A stretch of DNA of 64,000 bases from Pseudoflavonifractor sp. Marseille-P3106. GTDB taxonomy: Bacteria; Bacillota; Clostridia; Oscillospirales; Oscillospiraceae. A program made the position numbers and the translations under genes. Each line of letters opens with the position of its first letter. Position 1 is the first letter of the stretch. The DNA lies in NCBI GenBank assembly GCA_900169975.1, contig LT827126.1, forward strand, positions 868,001 through 932,000, written 5' to 3'. Positions 1 to 6,448 of this stretch are shown here, piece by piece. Below the pieces are notes generated by a model. That model searched no databases. It was given only the letters and a program-made list of their open reading frames with translations, and had not been told where the DNA came from.

Positions 1-160
1 AAATACACGGCAGAACCGTTCTGGCGTAGGAAATGGCCCCATTAGAGTTCTTTTGTTATTTCAATACCTCCTGACCTCAAGACCGTTTTCATTGTTTTTG
101 TTGAAAACCTTCTTCTACAAATCGTAAGGGATCATTGTAATCGAAAAAAGGAGGACGATT

Positions 161-361
161 ATGGAGAAAAGAAAACCGAATGACCTACCGCCGGAGCAGT
201 GCTTGGCTGTTAATACCGATACCCTTTGCAAACTGTTGTGCTGTGGAAGGCACACTGCAGTACAGATTGGGGATCTTGCCAATGCACGCATTACCATGAA
301 CACCCGTGTCCTATGGAGTGTCCAGCGTATCAAAGAATATCTTTATGATATTTCCGGCTAA
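161..361 (+). CDS. xis: Excisionase-like small DNA-binding protein (element A)
   Basis: A 66-residue protein with a short helix-turn-helix-like segment (around DTLCKLLCCGRHTAVQIG) and a basic C-terminus (VQRIKEYL), the size and layout of the excisionases that sit just before Tn916-type integrases (Tn916 Xis is 67 residues). The start has a strong ribosome-binding site (aaaggagg, 8 bases before ATG). It lies 52 bp upstream of the integrase on the same strand, the usual xis-int order at one end of this element family. In the family, Xis bends DNA at the attachment sites and drives excision. It is only weakly similar to the four excisionase-like genes of the neighbouring element, so it belongs to a different element. 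The role is inferred from size, motif and neighbour. Confidence 0.7.
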   Translation: MEKRKPNDLPPEQCLAVNTDTLCKLLCCGRHTAVQIGDLANARITMNTRVLWSVQRIKEYLYDISG

Positions 362-413
362 ATAACCATGCCAGTAAGGCGCACTACACTTTTATAATCA
401 GGAGGTACCAGTA

Positions 414-1646
414 ATGGCAAAAGTGAGAAAAGACAACAAAGGACGAAATCTTCGGCCCGGAGAAACACAACGGGCAGATGGCAGCTATATGTATGTCTAC
501 AAATTAGGCACTAAAAAGAAATATCTTTACGACTCCGATCTCGCAAGTCTTCGTGTCAAAGAAAAGCAGATCAACAAAGATAAGGATGATGGCATCCGTA
601 CTCAGGAAGCCATGAAGCTTACCCTGAATGATATGTTCAAGGTCTACATGAATAACAACATCAAACTGAAGCCCTCTACCAGAGCAAATTATCTTTACCT
701 GTGGGACTTCTATGTGAAAGAAGAGCCTTTCGCTAACATGCCTCTGCCACAAATCCACAGAAGTGATATTCTCGCGTTTTATACCAAACTGCTGAAACAC
801 GGCTTTGCTATCAACTCACTGGAGAGCATCAACACCATTGTTCACCCTACGCTTGAAATGGCCGTAGACGACGATTACATCCGCAAAAATCCCAGCAAGG
901 GCATTTACCGCAAGCTCAAGACGGATGGCAGCGCTCCAAAGCCTAAACGGCGGATCGCACTCACTAAAACGCAACAGCAGAATTTCCTGCGTTTTATTGC
1001 CAAGTCCCCTACATACAGCCATTGGCTCCCCATTATGACTGTGCTCCTTGGAACAGGAATGCGTGTCGCAGAATGTACCGGCATTACCAAAAGCGATATT
1101 AACTTGAGCGAAAACACAATCTCGGTCAACCACAACTTGATCTACCGGGTCATTGACGGAAAAGCCGGATTTCACATTACCACTCCCAAAACTGAGAGCG
1201 GTACACGAATTATCCCTATCCTCTATCCAGAGGTGGCCGAGCAGCTTCGCCTCCAGATTGAAACCATCGACGCATTGTATCCAGACGATCAACTGGTGTT
1301 AGGAGGAGTTCACGGTTTTGTTTTCCGCAACCGAACCGGCTCATTCATGAGCGCCCACAATATCAATCGGGCGATTGAGAGAATCAGCGTAACTTACAAC
1401 ATGGAGGAAATGGATCAGGCTGAACTGGAAGACCGTGAACCGGATCTGCTCCCTCATTTTAGTGTTCACAACTTGCGGCACACCTTCTGTACCCGGCTCT
1501 GCGAAAGCACCAACGATGTTAAATTCATTCAGCAAGTCATGGGGCATGCCGATTTCTCTACTACAATGGACATCTACACCCATATCACACAAGAGAATAT
1601 GCAGGAGAAGGCAAAAAACATTAGTGTGAACATGAAGCTGATGTAA
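414..1646 (+). CDS. int: Tn916-family tyrosine integrase (element A)
   Basis: A 410-residue tyrosine recombinase. The N-terminal part carries the three-stranded arm-binding domain typical of Tn916 Int (RPGETQRADGSYMYVYKLG), followed by a SAM-like core-binding domain (around residues 65-165) and the catalytic domain. Visible catalytic residues: Arg in GTGMRVAE, HNLRH box (His-x-x-Arg), His in MGHADFSTT and the nucleophile Tyr in MDIYTH. Length matches Tn916 Int (405). The start is fixed by aggaggt, 9 bases before ATG. It would cut and rejoin the attachment sites of element A, of which only this right end lies in the window. The gene reads toward the main ICE and ends about 600 bp before its left attachment core. 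It appears intact. Confidence 0.93.
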   Translation: MAKVRKDNKGRNLRPGETQRADGSYMYVYKLGTKKKYLYDSDLASLRVKEKQINKDKDDGIRTQEAMKLTLNDMFKVYMNNNIKLKPSTRANYLYLWDFYVKEEPFANMPLPQIHRSDILAFYTKLLKHGFAINSLESINTIVHPTLEMAVDDDYIRKNPSKGIYRKLKTDGSAPKPKRRIALTKTQQQNFLRFIAKSPTYSHWLPIMTVLLGTGMRVAECTGITKSDINLSENTISVNHNLIYRVIDGKAGFHITTPKTESGTRIIPILYPEVAEQLRLQIETIDALYPDDQLVLGGVHGFVFRNRTGSFMSAHNINRAIERISVTYNMEEMDQAELEDREPDLLPHFSVHNLRHTFCTRLCESTNDVKFIQQVMGHADFSTTMDIYTHITQENMQEKAKNISVNMKLM

Positions 1647-1650
1647 AAAG

Positions 1651-1687
1651 AAAGGCGAATCTGCATTTTATAAGCAGATCCGCCTTT
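1651..1687 (+). terminator. Hairpin after element A integrase
   Basis: An inverted repeat (aaaggcg with cgccttt, extended by atctgc with gcagat) begins four bases after the integrase stop. The stem is strong, but the T-run is short, so it is a probable rather than certain intrinsic terminator. Confidence 0.6.
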
Positions 1688-1722
1688 CATATTGCTTCAT
1701 CCGGTTTCGTAGGGTCTCGCGC

Positions 1723-1765
1723 AAAAGTTGTAGAAAAGTTGTAGTAACGCGATTTTTTGTAGTAA
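1723..1765. repeat. Direct repeats, probable integrase arm sites of element A
   Basis: Two adjacent copies of aaaagttgtag (1723-1733, 1734-1744) and a third, looser copy (tttttgtagtaa, to 1765). Short direct repeats of this kind near the end of Tn916-type elements bind the integrase N-terminal domain. They imply that the true end of element A is close to 1770-1870, at or just inside the last codons of the lysS fragment that follows. Confidence 0.5.
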
Positions 1766-1774
1766 ATGACCTCT

Positions 1775-2251
1775 TTAGTACAGCTTTGCTCCTGCCGGAA
1801 TACTGTCATCCAGCATCAAAAGATTTAAGCCTTCCCGTCCGTCATACTCGTACACTGCGGAAATCAGCATACCCTCGGAATCAATACCCATCATCTTTCT
1901 CGGCGGCAGGTTTGTGATTGCCACACAGGTCTTACCAACCAGCTCTTCCGGCTCGTAATACTCGTGAATACCGCTTAAAATGGTGCGTTTCCGGTCTGTT
2001 CCGTCATTCAGTGTGAATTTCAGGAGCTTCTTGGACTTCGGCACTGCCTCACAGGCTTCGATCTTAACCACTCTGAAATCAGACTTGCTGAATGTCTCAA
2101 AGTCTACATCATCTGCAAACAAAGGCTCGATTTTCACCTTGGAAAGATCAATCTGTACGCTTGGCGCGGACACGGTTGCATCCTCTGCAGATCCATTTAC
2201 CGCTGCTTTTTCGGCTTTGTTTTCAGCCTTCTTTGGGTCCAGGGTCTTCAT
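1775..2251 (-). pseudogene. lysS: Severed C-terminal tRNA-binding domain of an extended lysyl-tRNA synthetase
   Basis: Up to 158 codons. Residues 1-35 are a charged Ala/Lys/Glu linker. From about 45 onward the protein is an EMAPII/Trbp111/MetG-C type OB-fold tRNA-binding domain (DFETFSKSDFRVVKIEAC, KKLLKFTLNDGT, ILSGI, LVGKTCVAITNLPPRKMMGI, SEGMLISA). It is not a whole gene. The first codons (ATGAAG) lie in the sequence CCGACAATGAAG, which is also the end of the intact lysS at 49509-49520, so PTMK is followed here by TLDP and at lysS by PLDK and a stop. I recall LysRS proteins with this extension in Faecalibacterium and relatives. No clear ribosome-binding site precedes the ATG. Sampled composition is about 48% GC, against 63% in the lysS body. 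Whether the orphan domain is expressed is unknown. Confidence 0.72.
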
Positions 2252-2258
2252 TGTCGGG
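2247..2258. other. attL: Left attachment core
   Basis: The 12-bp sequence cttcattgtcgg is identical to 49509-49520. On the minus strand it reads CCG ACA ATG AAG, the Pro-Thr-Met-Lys codons near the end of lysS. To its left is lysS 3' extension sequence and to its right is ICE DNA, with an in-frame stop a few codons upstream. Confidence 0.7.
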
Positions 2259-2390
2259 ACGATTTAGGACATCGTTTCAATTCTTGCTATAACCCAACAT
2301 AGTTCAAAATAAGTCGCAAATCAGATTTTTTCAAAATCCTACTTTACTTTATTTTCGATTAGTTTCGTGGGGGCTTTGTGTAAGAATTGA

Positions 2391-2407
2391 TGTAAATGAT
2401 GTAAATG
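2391..2407. repeat. Direct repeats, probable left arm sites of the ICE integrase
   Basis: tgtaaatg occurs at 2391-2398 and 2400-2407, preceded by a related gtgtaag at 2378-2384. They sit about 130 bp inside the left core and resemble the ttggtgtaaa pair at the right end, as expected for arm-type integrase binding sites. Confidence 0.5.
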
Positions 2408-2448
2408 CTTTTATCCACCAACTATGAAGTCCGTATCAATTTAATCTG

Positions 2449-3702
2449 TCAAACCGACACTTTATTATACTCATTTTTGAAGTAGGAGTCAAGACCTTCA
2501 AATTCGGACTTCCTCAGCTCCTTTGTTACATCGGTATAGATGTTGAGCGTAGTTGAAATATCCTTATGACCGAGCGTGTCCTGAATGACCTTAACATTTA
2601 CCCCTGCTTCGCACATTCTTGTTGTGAAAGTATGCCTTAAAGAATGGCAGCTAAAATGCGGGAGCAATACTTCTGCATTTTCATCTTTCAACAACTGCTC
2701 ATCGTTACAGTCACGAATAATACGGCGAATTGCTTTGTTGAGGGTTGCCTGATGTTGCGGCTGTCCGAAACGGTTGATGAAGATAAAATCGGTGTATCCG
2801 TCAACAGTCGCTTCACAATGAAGGTCAAGTAATTCCTGTCTTTCTTTTTCCATTAAAAATGCTTCTTTGACGAAACCGAGCATAGGCACTTTTCTTCTTC
2901 CTGCCGGGGTTTTGGTCGTATTAACATTGAAGTAACAGCCACGCTTACTGCCCTCGGTACGATGGTCATAGTAAACCAGCGTGTGGTTCACATCAATGAT
3001 ACCTTCTTCCAAATCAATATCGCACCATCTTAACCCTGTAACCTCTCCAACACGAAGTCCCGTACCAATCATAACCGCAAACACCGGATACCAATACTTT
3101 GATGTCGGAGAGTTTTTCAAATAGTCAAGAAACAACTCTTGCTCCGGCTTTGTTAAGGCTCTACGCTTCTCGGTCTGAAAACAATGGGACTGTTTCAACT
3201 CTTTGAGCACATTGTTTGACGGGTTATTCCTGATGTAGTCATCATCGACCGCCATATCCAAAATCTGATGGAGAACCGTATGAATATTATCAATGGTCGC
3301 CGGCTTCAGATGGCGTTCGTCTGCAAGGTAATTATAGAACCTCTTTATATCTGTTTTTCTCAGAGAAGATACAGTCTTTGAACCTATCTGATGACGGACA
3401 AAGGTCTCATACATATACTTATAGTTTTCAAAGGTGTTGTTTTTCAGACCTCGCTTCAAATCCTTCCAAAGCTCATAAATGTCATTGACCGTTGTGTATC
3501 GAGCTTCTGCCTTAATGCCATCGCTCTTGTCTTTTGCGATTTGTTCCTCTTTGTATCGCAGTTCATCAAGTGTCTTGGCATACACATAACGCCTTTTGTG
3601 GTTGGCGTCCGTCCAACTGAAATGGTATGTACCATCGGCTCTCTGTGATTCGCCTGTACGAAGCACTACTCTTGATTTGTCTTTTCTTTTTGTTCTTGGC
3701 AT
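2449..3702 (-). CDS. int: Tn916-family tyrosine integrase of the main ICE
   Basis: A 417-residue tyrosine recombinase with an arm-binding N-terminus (RTGESQRADGTYHFSW), a core-binding domain and the catalytic domain. Catalytic signatures are GTGLRVGE (Arg), HSLRHTF (His-x-x-Arg), LGHKDISTT (His) and the Tyr of NIYTDV. The start is set by gggagg 9 bases upstream. It is the last gene before the left attachment core, 190 bp away, and follows the excisionase cluster. It is a clear relative of the element A integrase, but many stretches differ, so the two are separate enzymes rather than a recent duplication. Its target is inferred to be the lysS PTMK codons. Confidence 0.94.
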   Translation of the reverse strand: MPRTKRKDKSRVVLRTGESQRADGTYHFSWTDANHKRRYVYAKTLDELRYKEEQIAKDKSDGIKAEARYTTVNDIYELWKDLKRGLKNNTFENYKYMYETFVRHQIGSKTVSSLRKTDIKRFYNYLADERHLKPATIDNIHTVLHQILDMAVDDDYIRNNPSNNVLKELKQSHCFQTEKRRALTKPEQELFLDYLKNSPTSKYWYPVFAVMIGTGLRVGEVTGLRWCDIDLEEGIIDVNHTLVYYDHRTEGSKRGCYFNVNTTKTPAGRRKVPMLGFVKEAFLMEKERQELLDLHCEATVDGYTDFIFINRFGQPQHQATLNKAIRRIIRDCNDEQLLKDENAEVLLPHFSCHSLRHTFTTRMCEAGVNVKVIQDTLGHKDISTTLNIYTDVTKELRKSEFEGLDSYFKNEYNKVSV

Positions 3703-3716
3703 AACTTTTTCCTCCC

Positions 3717-3956
3717 TTAAATACTAAATTGCTTATCAAGATAATCAATAAATTTGTCTCGGATTACACAGACCTGAACACCGTTAGTGACAGCAAAGGG
3801 ACAATCGCCCCTCATTATGATTTGCCTGATTTTTGTCCTGCCGATACCGGTGTACTCGGCTGCTTCCTCAACCGTTAAAACCTTCTTCTCCCAAAAGGGA
3901 GCATTTTCTTTTCGCTTTTCGAGTAAGACTCTGTAAGCTAAAACATCGTTGTCCAT
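3717..3956 (-). CDS. xis: Excisionase family protein, copy nearest the integrase
   Basis: A 79-residue protein of the Tn916 Xis family: W-K-K-x-LTVEEAAEYTGIGRTKIRQI, a winged-helix motif, then a basic strand and IRDKFIDYLDKQFSI. It ends 14 bp before the integrase start and has ggaggg upstream of its ATG. It is the most divergent of four such genes in tandem: the usual CPFVLW-G-xRxxIKR core is CPFAVTNGVQVCVIR here. Because it is adjacent to int, it is the best candidate for the true excisionase, with the others as regulators or recombination directionality variants. That assignment is inference. Confidence 0.8.
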   Translation of the reverse strand: MDNDVLAYRVLLEKRKENAPFWEKKVLTVEEAAEYTGIGRTKIRQIIMRGDCPFAVTNGVQVCVIRDKFIDYLDKQFSI

Positions 3957-3968
3957 AAGCCCTCCTTC

Positions 3969-4205
3969 CTATATTGAGTACATTTTCTCAATGTACTCAT
4001 CAAAAACTCGTCTCTTAATCATTCGTCTGTTTCCTACCCACAGAACAAACGGACATTTTTCTCGGCTTGTCATCTCATAGAGTTTGTCTCTGCCTATGCC
4101 TGTGTAAGCGGTCGCTTCATCAATCGTAAGGTAAGGCTTTACCCAAACCGGCACGGTTTCCACCTGATTACCTGAATTATTCAATTCAGTCTGCTTATTT
4201 CCCAT
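3969..4205 (-). CDS. Excisionase-like protein, second copy
   Basis: 78 residues when started at the ATG at 4205, which follows ggaggtgg; a longer reading would start inside the next gene. The core LTIDEATAYTGIGRDKLYEMTSREKCPFVLWVGNRRMIKRRVF has the Xis family winged helix. The end (FDEYIEKMYSI) repeats the ending of its neighbours. It may bind attachment arms or the promoters of this cluster. It is closest to the fourth copy (4538-4759), which has the same KLYEMT and RRMIKR stretches, so the two probably arose by duplication. Confidence 0.75.
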   Translation of the reverse strand: MGNKQTELNNSGNQVETVPVWVKPYLTIDEATAYTGIGRDKLYEMTSREKCPFVLWVGNRRMIKRRVFDEYIEKMYSI

Positions 4206-4218
4206 AACACCACCTCCA

Positions 4219-4440
4219 TCAGAGGGAATACTGCGATGACAGGTATTCCTCAAATTGTTTCCTTTTAATCAATCGCTTTGCCCCGTTCCAAAGAACGAAA
4301 GGACAATCTTCGCAATTCGATAGTTCTTTTATCTTTGATGTGCCAATGCCCGAATATTCCGAAGCTTCTTCAACCGTAAGGTTCATCTTCTTCCAAATTG
4401 GGACACTCGACATATTGGATTTAAGTTGTTTGTCAGACAT
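4219..4440 (-). CDS. Excisionase-like protein, third copy
   Basis: A 73-residue Xis-family protein (LTVEEASEYSGIGTSKIKEL, then CPFVLWNGAKRLIKRKQFEEYLSSQYSL). It has a good ribosome-binding site (aaggagg) before its ATG. Of the four paralogues it is the one most like the usual Tn1549-type excisionase in its core. It is separated from the fourth copy by an intrinsic terminator, so copies one to three could form their own transcript with the integrase. Confidence 0.78.
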   Translation of the reverse strand: MSDKQLKSNMSSVPIWKKMNLTVEEASEYSGIGTSKIKELSNCEDCPFVLWNGAKRLIKRKQFEEYLSSQYSL

Positions 4441-4480
4441 ACGCTGTAACCTCCTTGCCTTTGGTGATTACAGCATACTC

Positions 4481-4525
4481 AAAAGTCTGCGGTAAGCCAA
4501 TTATGCGAATCGGCTCATCGCAGAC
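4481..4525 (-). terminator. Intrinsic terminator between the third and fourth excisionase-like genes
   Basis: On the minus strand gtctgcg pairs with cgcagac, with an inner agcc/ggct helix, and the stem is followed by TTTT. It would end transcripts coming from the toxin/fourth excisionase side before the integrase cluster, so int is not simply co-transcribed with the upstream operon. Confidence 0.7.
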
Positions 4526-4537
4526 TTGACTTTTTCC

Positions 4538-4759
4538 TTAAATCGAGTATTGCCTTTCGATAAACTCGTCAAAGACTTTCCTTTTAATCATTCTTCTGCT
4601 ACCAATCCAAAGAACAAAAGGACAATCCTGACTTTCCGTCATTTCATAAAGCTTTCCCATTCCAATACCGGAATAAGCTGCCGCCTCCTCAATAGACAGG
4701 TTTGGTTTACACCAAAGAGGAATGTTGTAACGCTTCTTTTTTTCACTGCTATTTGACAT
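4538..4759 (-). CDS. Excisionase-like protein, fourth copy
   Basis: 73 residues from the ATG at 4759 (preceded by gaaagggg). The core LSIEEAAAYSGIGMGKLYEMTESQDCPFVLWIGSRRMIKRKVF is nearly the consensus of the set. Its first codons overlap the end of the MazF-like gene by 11 bp, so it is likely translated together with the toxin and could tie toxin level to a DNA-binding regulator. A reading from 4882 would only add residues from inside the toxin gene. No dedicated antitoxin is visible, so this gene is a possible partner, but that is speculation from position only. Confidence 0.75.
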   Translation of the reverse strand: MSNSSEKKKRYNIPLWCKPNLSIEEAAAYSGIGMGKLYEMTESQDCPFVLWIGSRRMIKRKVFDEFIERQYSI

Positions 4760-5312
4760 TCCTGCACCCCTTTCCTTTGACCGAGGTGCGTTTGTCATAA
4801 ACGATGTAATCCCAACCGCTGTTATTGCACTTATCGCAGTGGTCTTTGCTTTTCGCAAACGGGTCAAGACGCCTGACAACATAGTTTGGGTCGTGGATAT
4901 AGTCGCTCAGACACTTGGGGCATAAGCAACGAACATCTCCGTTTCTGTCTGTGTTGTAAATCCATAAACCGAAAGTCTTTTTAAGAGCTGCGTTAATTTG
5001 CTTCCAAAGCCTTTCATCGTTTACCGAACCAATGTAGTCTGTCAGTTCATCCTTATTGACGGTCTGTATCTGTTCAAGAAGAACCATTGACGGCTTCTTC
5101 AGACCGAAGTCCTCACCCAAAATGATGTGTGAAGGAAGATACTTCTTTTTCATCACAGCTGTAACAGCCGCAACAATAATTGTCGGAGCGTTTGCATTAA
5201 AGTTGTCCGCCTGAATTACCATTACAGGTCTCTCTCCCGACTGGACAGACCCCTCCCTTTTTCCAAAATCGTAGTAGAATAAATCTCCACGCTGAATTTC
5301 TTTTCTCTGCAT
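4749..5312 (-). CDS. MazF/PemK-family toxin-like protein with C-terminal zinc-ribbon extension
   Basis: 187 residues from the ATG at 5312 (gagagg upstream). Residues 1-115 form a MazF/PemK fold: QRGDLFYYDFG, SGERPVMVIQADNFN, VAAVTAVMKKKYLPSHI, SMVLLEQIQTVNK. Members are sequence-specific mRNA endonucleases that slow growth. The remaining 70 residues are unusual: CLCPKCLSDY and CDKCNNSGW form two Cys pairs that look like a zinc ribbon. No antitoxin-like gene with an obvious toxin-binding tail is adjacent. It could stabilise the ICE or act on host mRNA during transfer. Toxin activity has not been shown from sequence alone. Confidence 0.75.
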   Translation of the reverse strand: MQRKEIQRGDLFYYDFGKREGSVQSGERPVMVIQADNFNANAPTIIVAAVTAVMKKKYLPSHIILGEDFGLKKPSMVLLEQIQTVNKDELTDYIGSVNDERLWKQINAALKKTFGLWIYNTDRNGDVRCLCPKCLSDYIHDPNYVVRRLDPFAKSKDHCDKCNNSGWDYIVYDKRTSVKGKGCRNVK

Positions 5313-5372
5313 ATATGTATAACCTCTCTGTTCATTTAGTCTTGAAAGTGCATTTCGTATCCGGAATTGAAA

Positions 5373-5424
5373 TAACCCCTTCACTCATTTGGACAAAGGG
5401 GGTCAAAATGCACACCCAAAATCA
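5373..5424. repeat. 52-bp direct repeat, left copy
   Basis: Identical over 52 bp to 45672-45723 and in the same orientation. It contains a short hairpin (accccttt-type stem, cccc with gggg). It lies in the gap after the sigma-like gene, overlapping its stop codon. Together the two copies bracket 40 kb of ICE. Confidence 0.85.
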
Positions 5425-6006
5425 GAGGTTTTCATAAAATTTCTTGAAATTTTTTCTTGCGGCGGCAATCGACTTATCTACAACGCTGTAATATACGCCT
5501 TCTTCCTTTGCGATTTTTCTTGAACTCATACCTAACAAAATCGCTTTAATCATTCTTTCTCTCTGAACGGGTTTCAGCATTTCCAATACCTTTCTGACTT
5601 TTGCAATTTCTAACTGTCGAAGCTGTTCCTTTTCTTCCTCAATCCGTTCTTCCTCCGCCTGCTCAAACGGGTCAACAAACGGAGTAATCAGTTCCCGGTG
5701 GAACTGTTCAGAGATGTCATCTTCATAGCCGTACACATCGATTGTTCTTTTTGCTCGCTTTTCGTACTTATCATTGTTTCTGTATGACTCGTCAATCACT
5801 TCGCCCTGAGCCATAGAAAGCAGAATGAACGGGGTGTACCGGCGGATAACATCAGGGTATTTAACCCACAATTCTTCTTCCGCCAGTTCTGTTACAATCG
5901 CCCATTTCTCCGTGCCGGTGTAACCGTGGTATTCATACCGCAGATTGATGAGTTTGCAGTCGTTCGCAAATAATAATTCCTGTTGTTCTAATGTAAGTTT
6001 TGTCAT
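5422..6006 (-). CDS. Sigma-70-like (region 4) regulatory protein
   Basis: A 194-residue protein. The C-terminal 60 residues (KPVQRERMIKAILLGMSSRKIAKEEGVYYSVVDKSIAAARKNFKKF) look like a sigma region 4 helix-turn-helix. The middle is very acidic (EEERIEEEKEQLRQLE). Proteins of this type are common in Tn916/Tn1549 elements, where they are thought to drive transfer or excision genes. It sits directly upstream of the toxin/excisionase genes. Its ribosome-binding site (aaggag) lies in a strong hairpin that also contains the stop codon of an upstream leader peptide, so translation is probably controlled. The 3' end is duplicated as a decayed remnant at 45.7 kb. Confidence 0.78.
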   Translation of the reverse strand: MTKLTLEQQELLFANDCKLINLRYEYHGYTGTEKWAIVTELAEEELWVKYPDVIRRYTPFILLSMAQGEVIDESYRNNDKYEKRAKRTIDVYGYEDDISEQFHRELITPFVDPFEQAEEERIEEEKEQLRQLEIAKVRKVLEMLKPVQRERMIKAILLGMSSRKIAKEEGVYYSVVDKSIAAARKNFKKFYENL

Positions 6007-6009
6007 TGT

Positions 6010-6069
6010 CGTAATCTCCTTAAATTTGAATTTTTGAATTTGGTTGAAATCAAAAATTCGGAGATTACG
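6010..6069 (-). promoter_or_regulatory. Hairpin that hides the ribosome-binding site of the sigma-like gene
   Basis: Two perfect 10-bp helices, 6010-6019 with 6060-6069 and 6028-6037 with 6050-6059, separated on one side by an 8-base bulge and closed by a 12-base loop. In the mRNA the downstream arm contains GGAG of the ribosome-binding site, three bases-plus-spacer before the ATG at 6006, and the upstream arm contains the TAA stop of the leader peptide (6065-6067). A ribosome finishing or stalling on the leader would open the stem, which is the logic of translational attenuation. Confidence 0.75.
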
Positions 6070-6106
6070 GATACTTGGCGATATATGCCAGCCACTTATA
6101 TGTCAC
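6065..6106 (-). CDS. 13-codon leader peptide upstream of the sigma-like gene
   Basis: GTG-started reading frame giving MTYKWLAYIAKYP and stop, preceded by a strong ribosome-binding site (aaaggag, 8 bases before GTG). The ribosome-binding site itself can sit in a small hairpin (gctcc/ggagc). Three tyrosines and a tryptophan in 13 residues and a final Pro before the stop recall stalling leaders. The stop codon is inside the arm that masks the downstream ribosome-binding site. I do not recognise the peptide from any described leader. It is too short for statistical support; the case rests on geometry. Confidence 0.6.
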   Translation of the reverse strand: MTYKWLAYIAKYP

Positions 6107-6130
6107 GGTCTTGCTCCTTTCGGGAGCGAC

Positions 6131-6190
6131 AAAAAAGCCGGACACCAAGAACATTAGGATATTTCTATCCCTTAATTCTCAGCGTCCGGC
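6131..6190 (-). terminator. Intrinsic terminator/attenuator in the leader of the sigma-like gene
   Basis: On the minus strand gccggac (6184-6190) pairs with gtccggc (6137-6143) and is followed by TTTTTT; an inner ggata/tatcc hairpin fills the loop. It lies between the Com-like gene and the leader peptide, so transcripts from upstream genes must read through it to express the sigma-like factor. Confidence 0.75.
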
Positions 6191-6250
6191 AATTTGATGA
6201 CTCAGGAGCTTTCGCTCAAGGACTCGTGGCTCGGTACATCTGCCCGATAT

Positions 6251-6448
6251 TTAATTGTTCGCTCTGTTATTACTTCTTGTTAATCTGTACTTGACCGTTC
6301 CCTTGCGTAGGGACAGGTCAACCTCTACTACTCTGTGGCAGTTCGGACATTTCAGTTCAATAACACCTGTTGTCATTGTTACCTTGTCGAAAATACGCCA
6401 GCCACAGTTTTTGCACCTTACGATTATCTTTTGTTCCAACGATTTCAT
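6251..6448 (-). CDS. Small zinc-ribbon protein, Com-like
   Basis: 65 residues with CKNCGW near the N-terminus and CPNCHR about 20 residues later, the two-CxxC zinc ribbon of phage Mu Com and similar small translational or transcriptional regulators. The C-terminus is basic (KYRLTRSNNRANN). ggaggtg precedes the ATG and the stop of the upstream ImmA-like gene overlaps its start, so the two are co-translated. It stands directly before the attenuated leader of the sigma-like gene. Com in phage Mu activates translation by melting an RNA hairpin, so a role on that leader is an attractive but unproven idea. Confidence 0.65.
   Translation of the reverse strand: MKSLEQKIIVRCKNCGWRIFDKVTMTTGVIELKCPNCHRVVEVDLSLRKGTVKYRLTRSNNRANN

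Noticed and set aside
1775-2251. Free-standing CsaA or MetG C-terminal gene
   Set aside because: The first codons coincide with the lysS PTMK core and no ribosome-binding site precedes the ATG, so a severed lysS end is a better explanation, although expression is not excluded.
6034-6294. Plus-strand 86-codon frame opposite the sigma leader
   Set aside because: It is read from the complement of the leader hairpins; the minus-strand leader peptide and terminator explain the region better.
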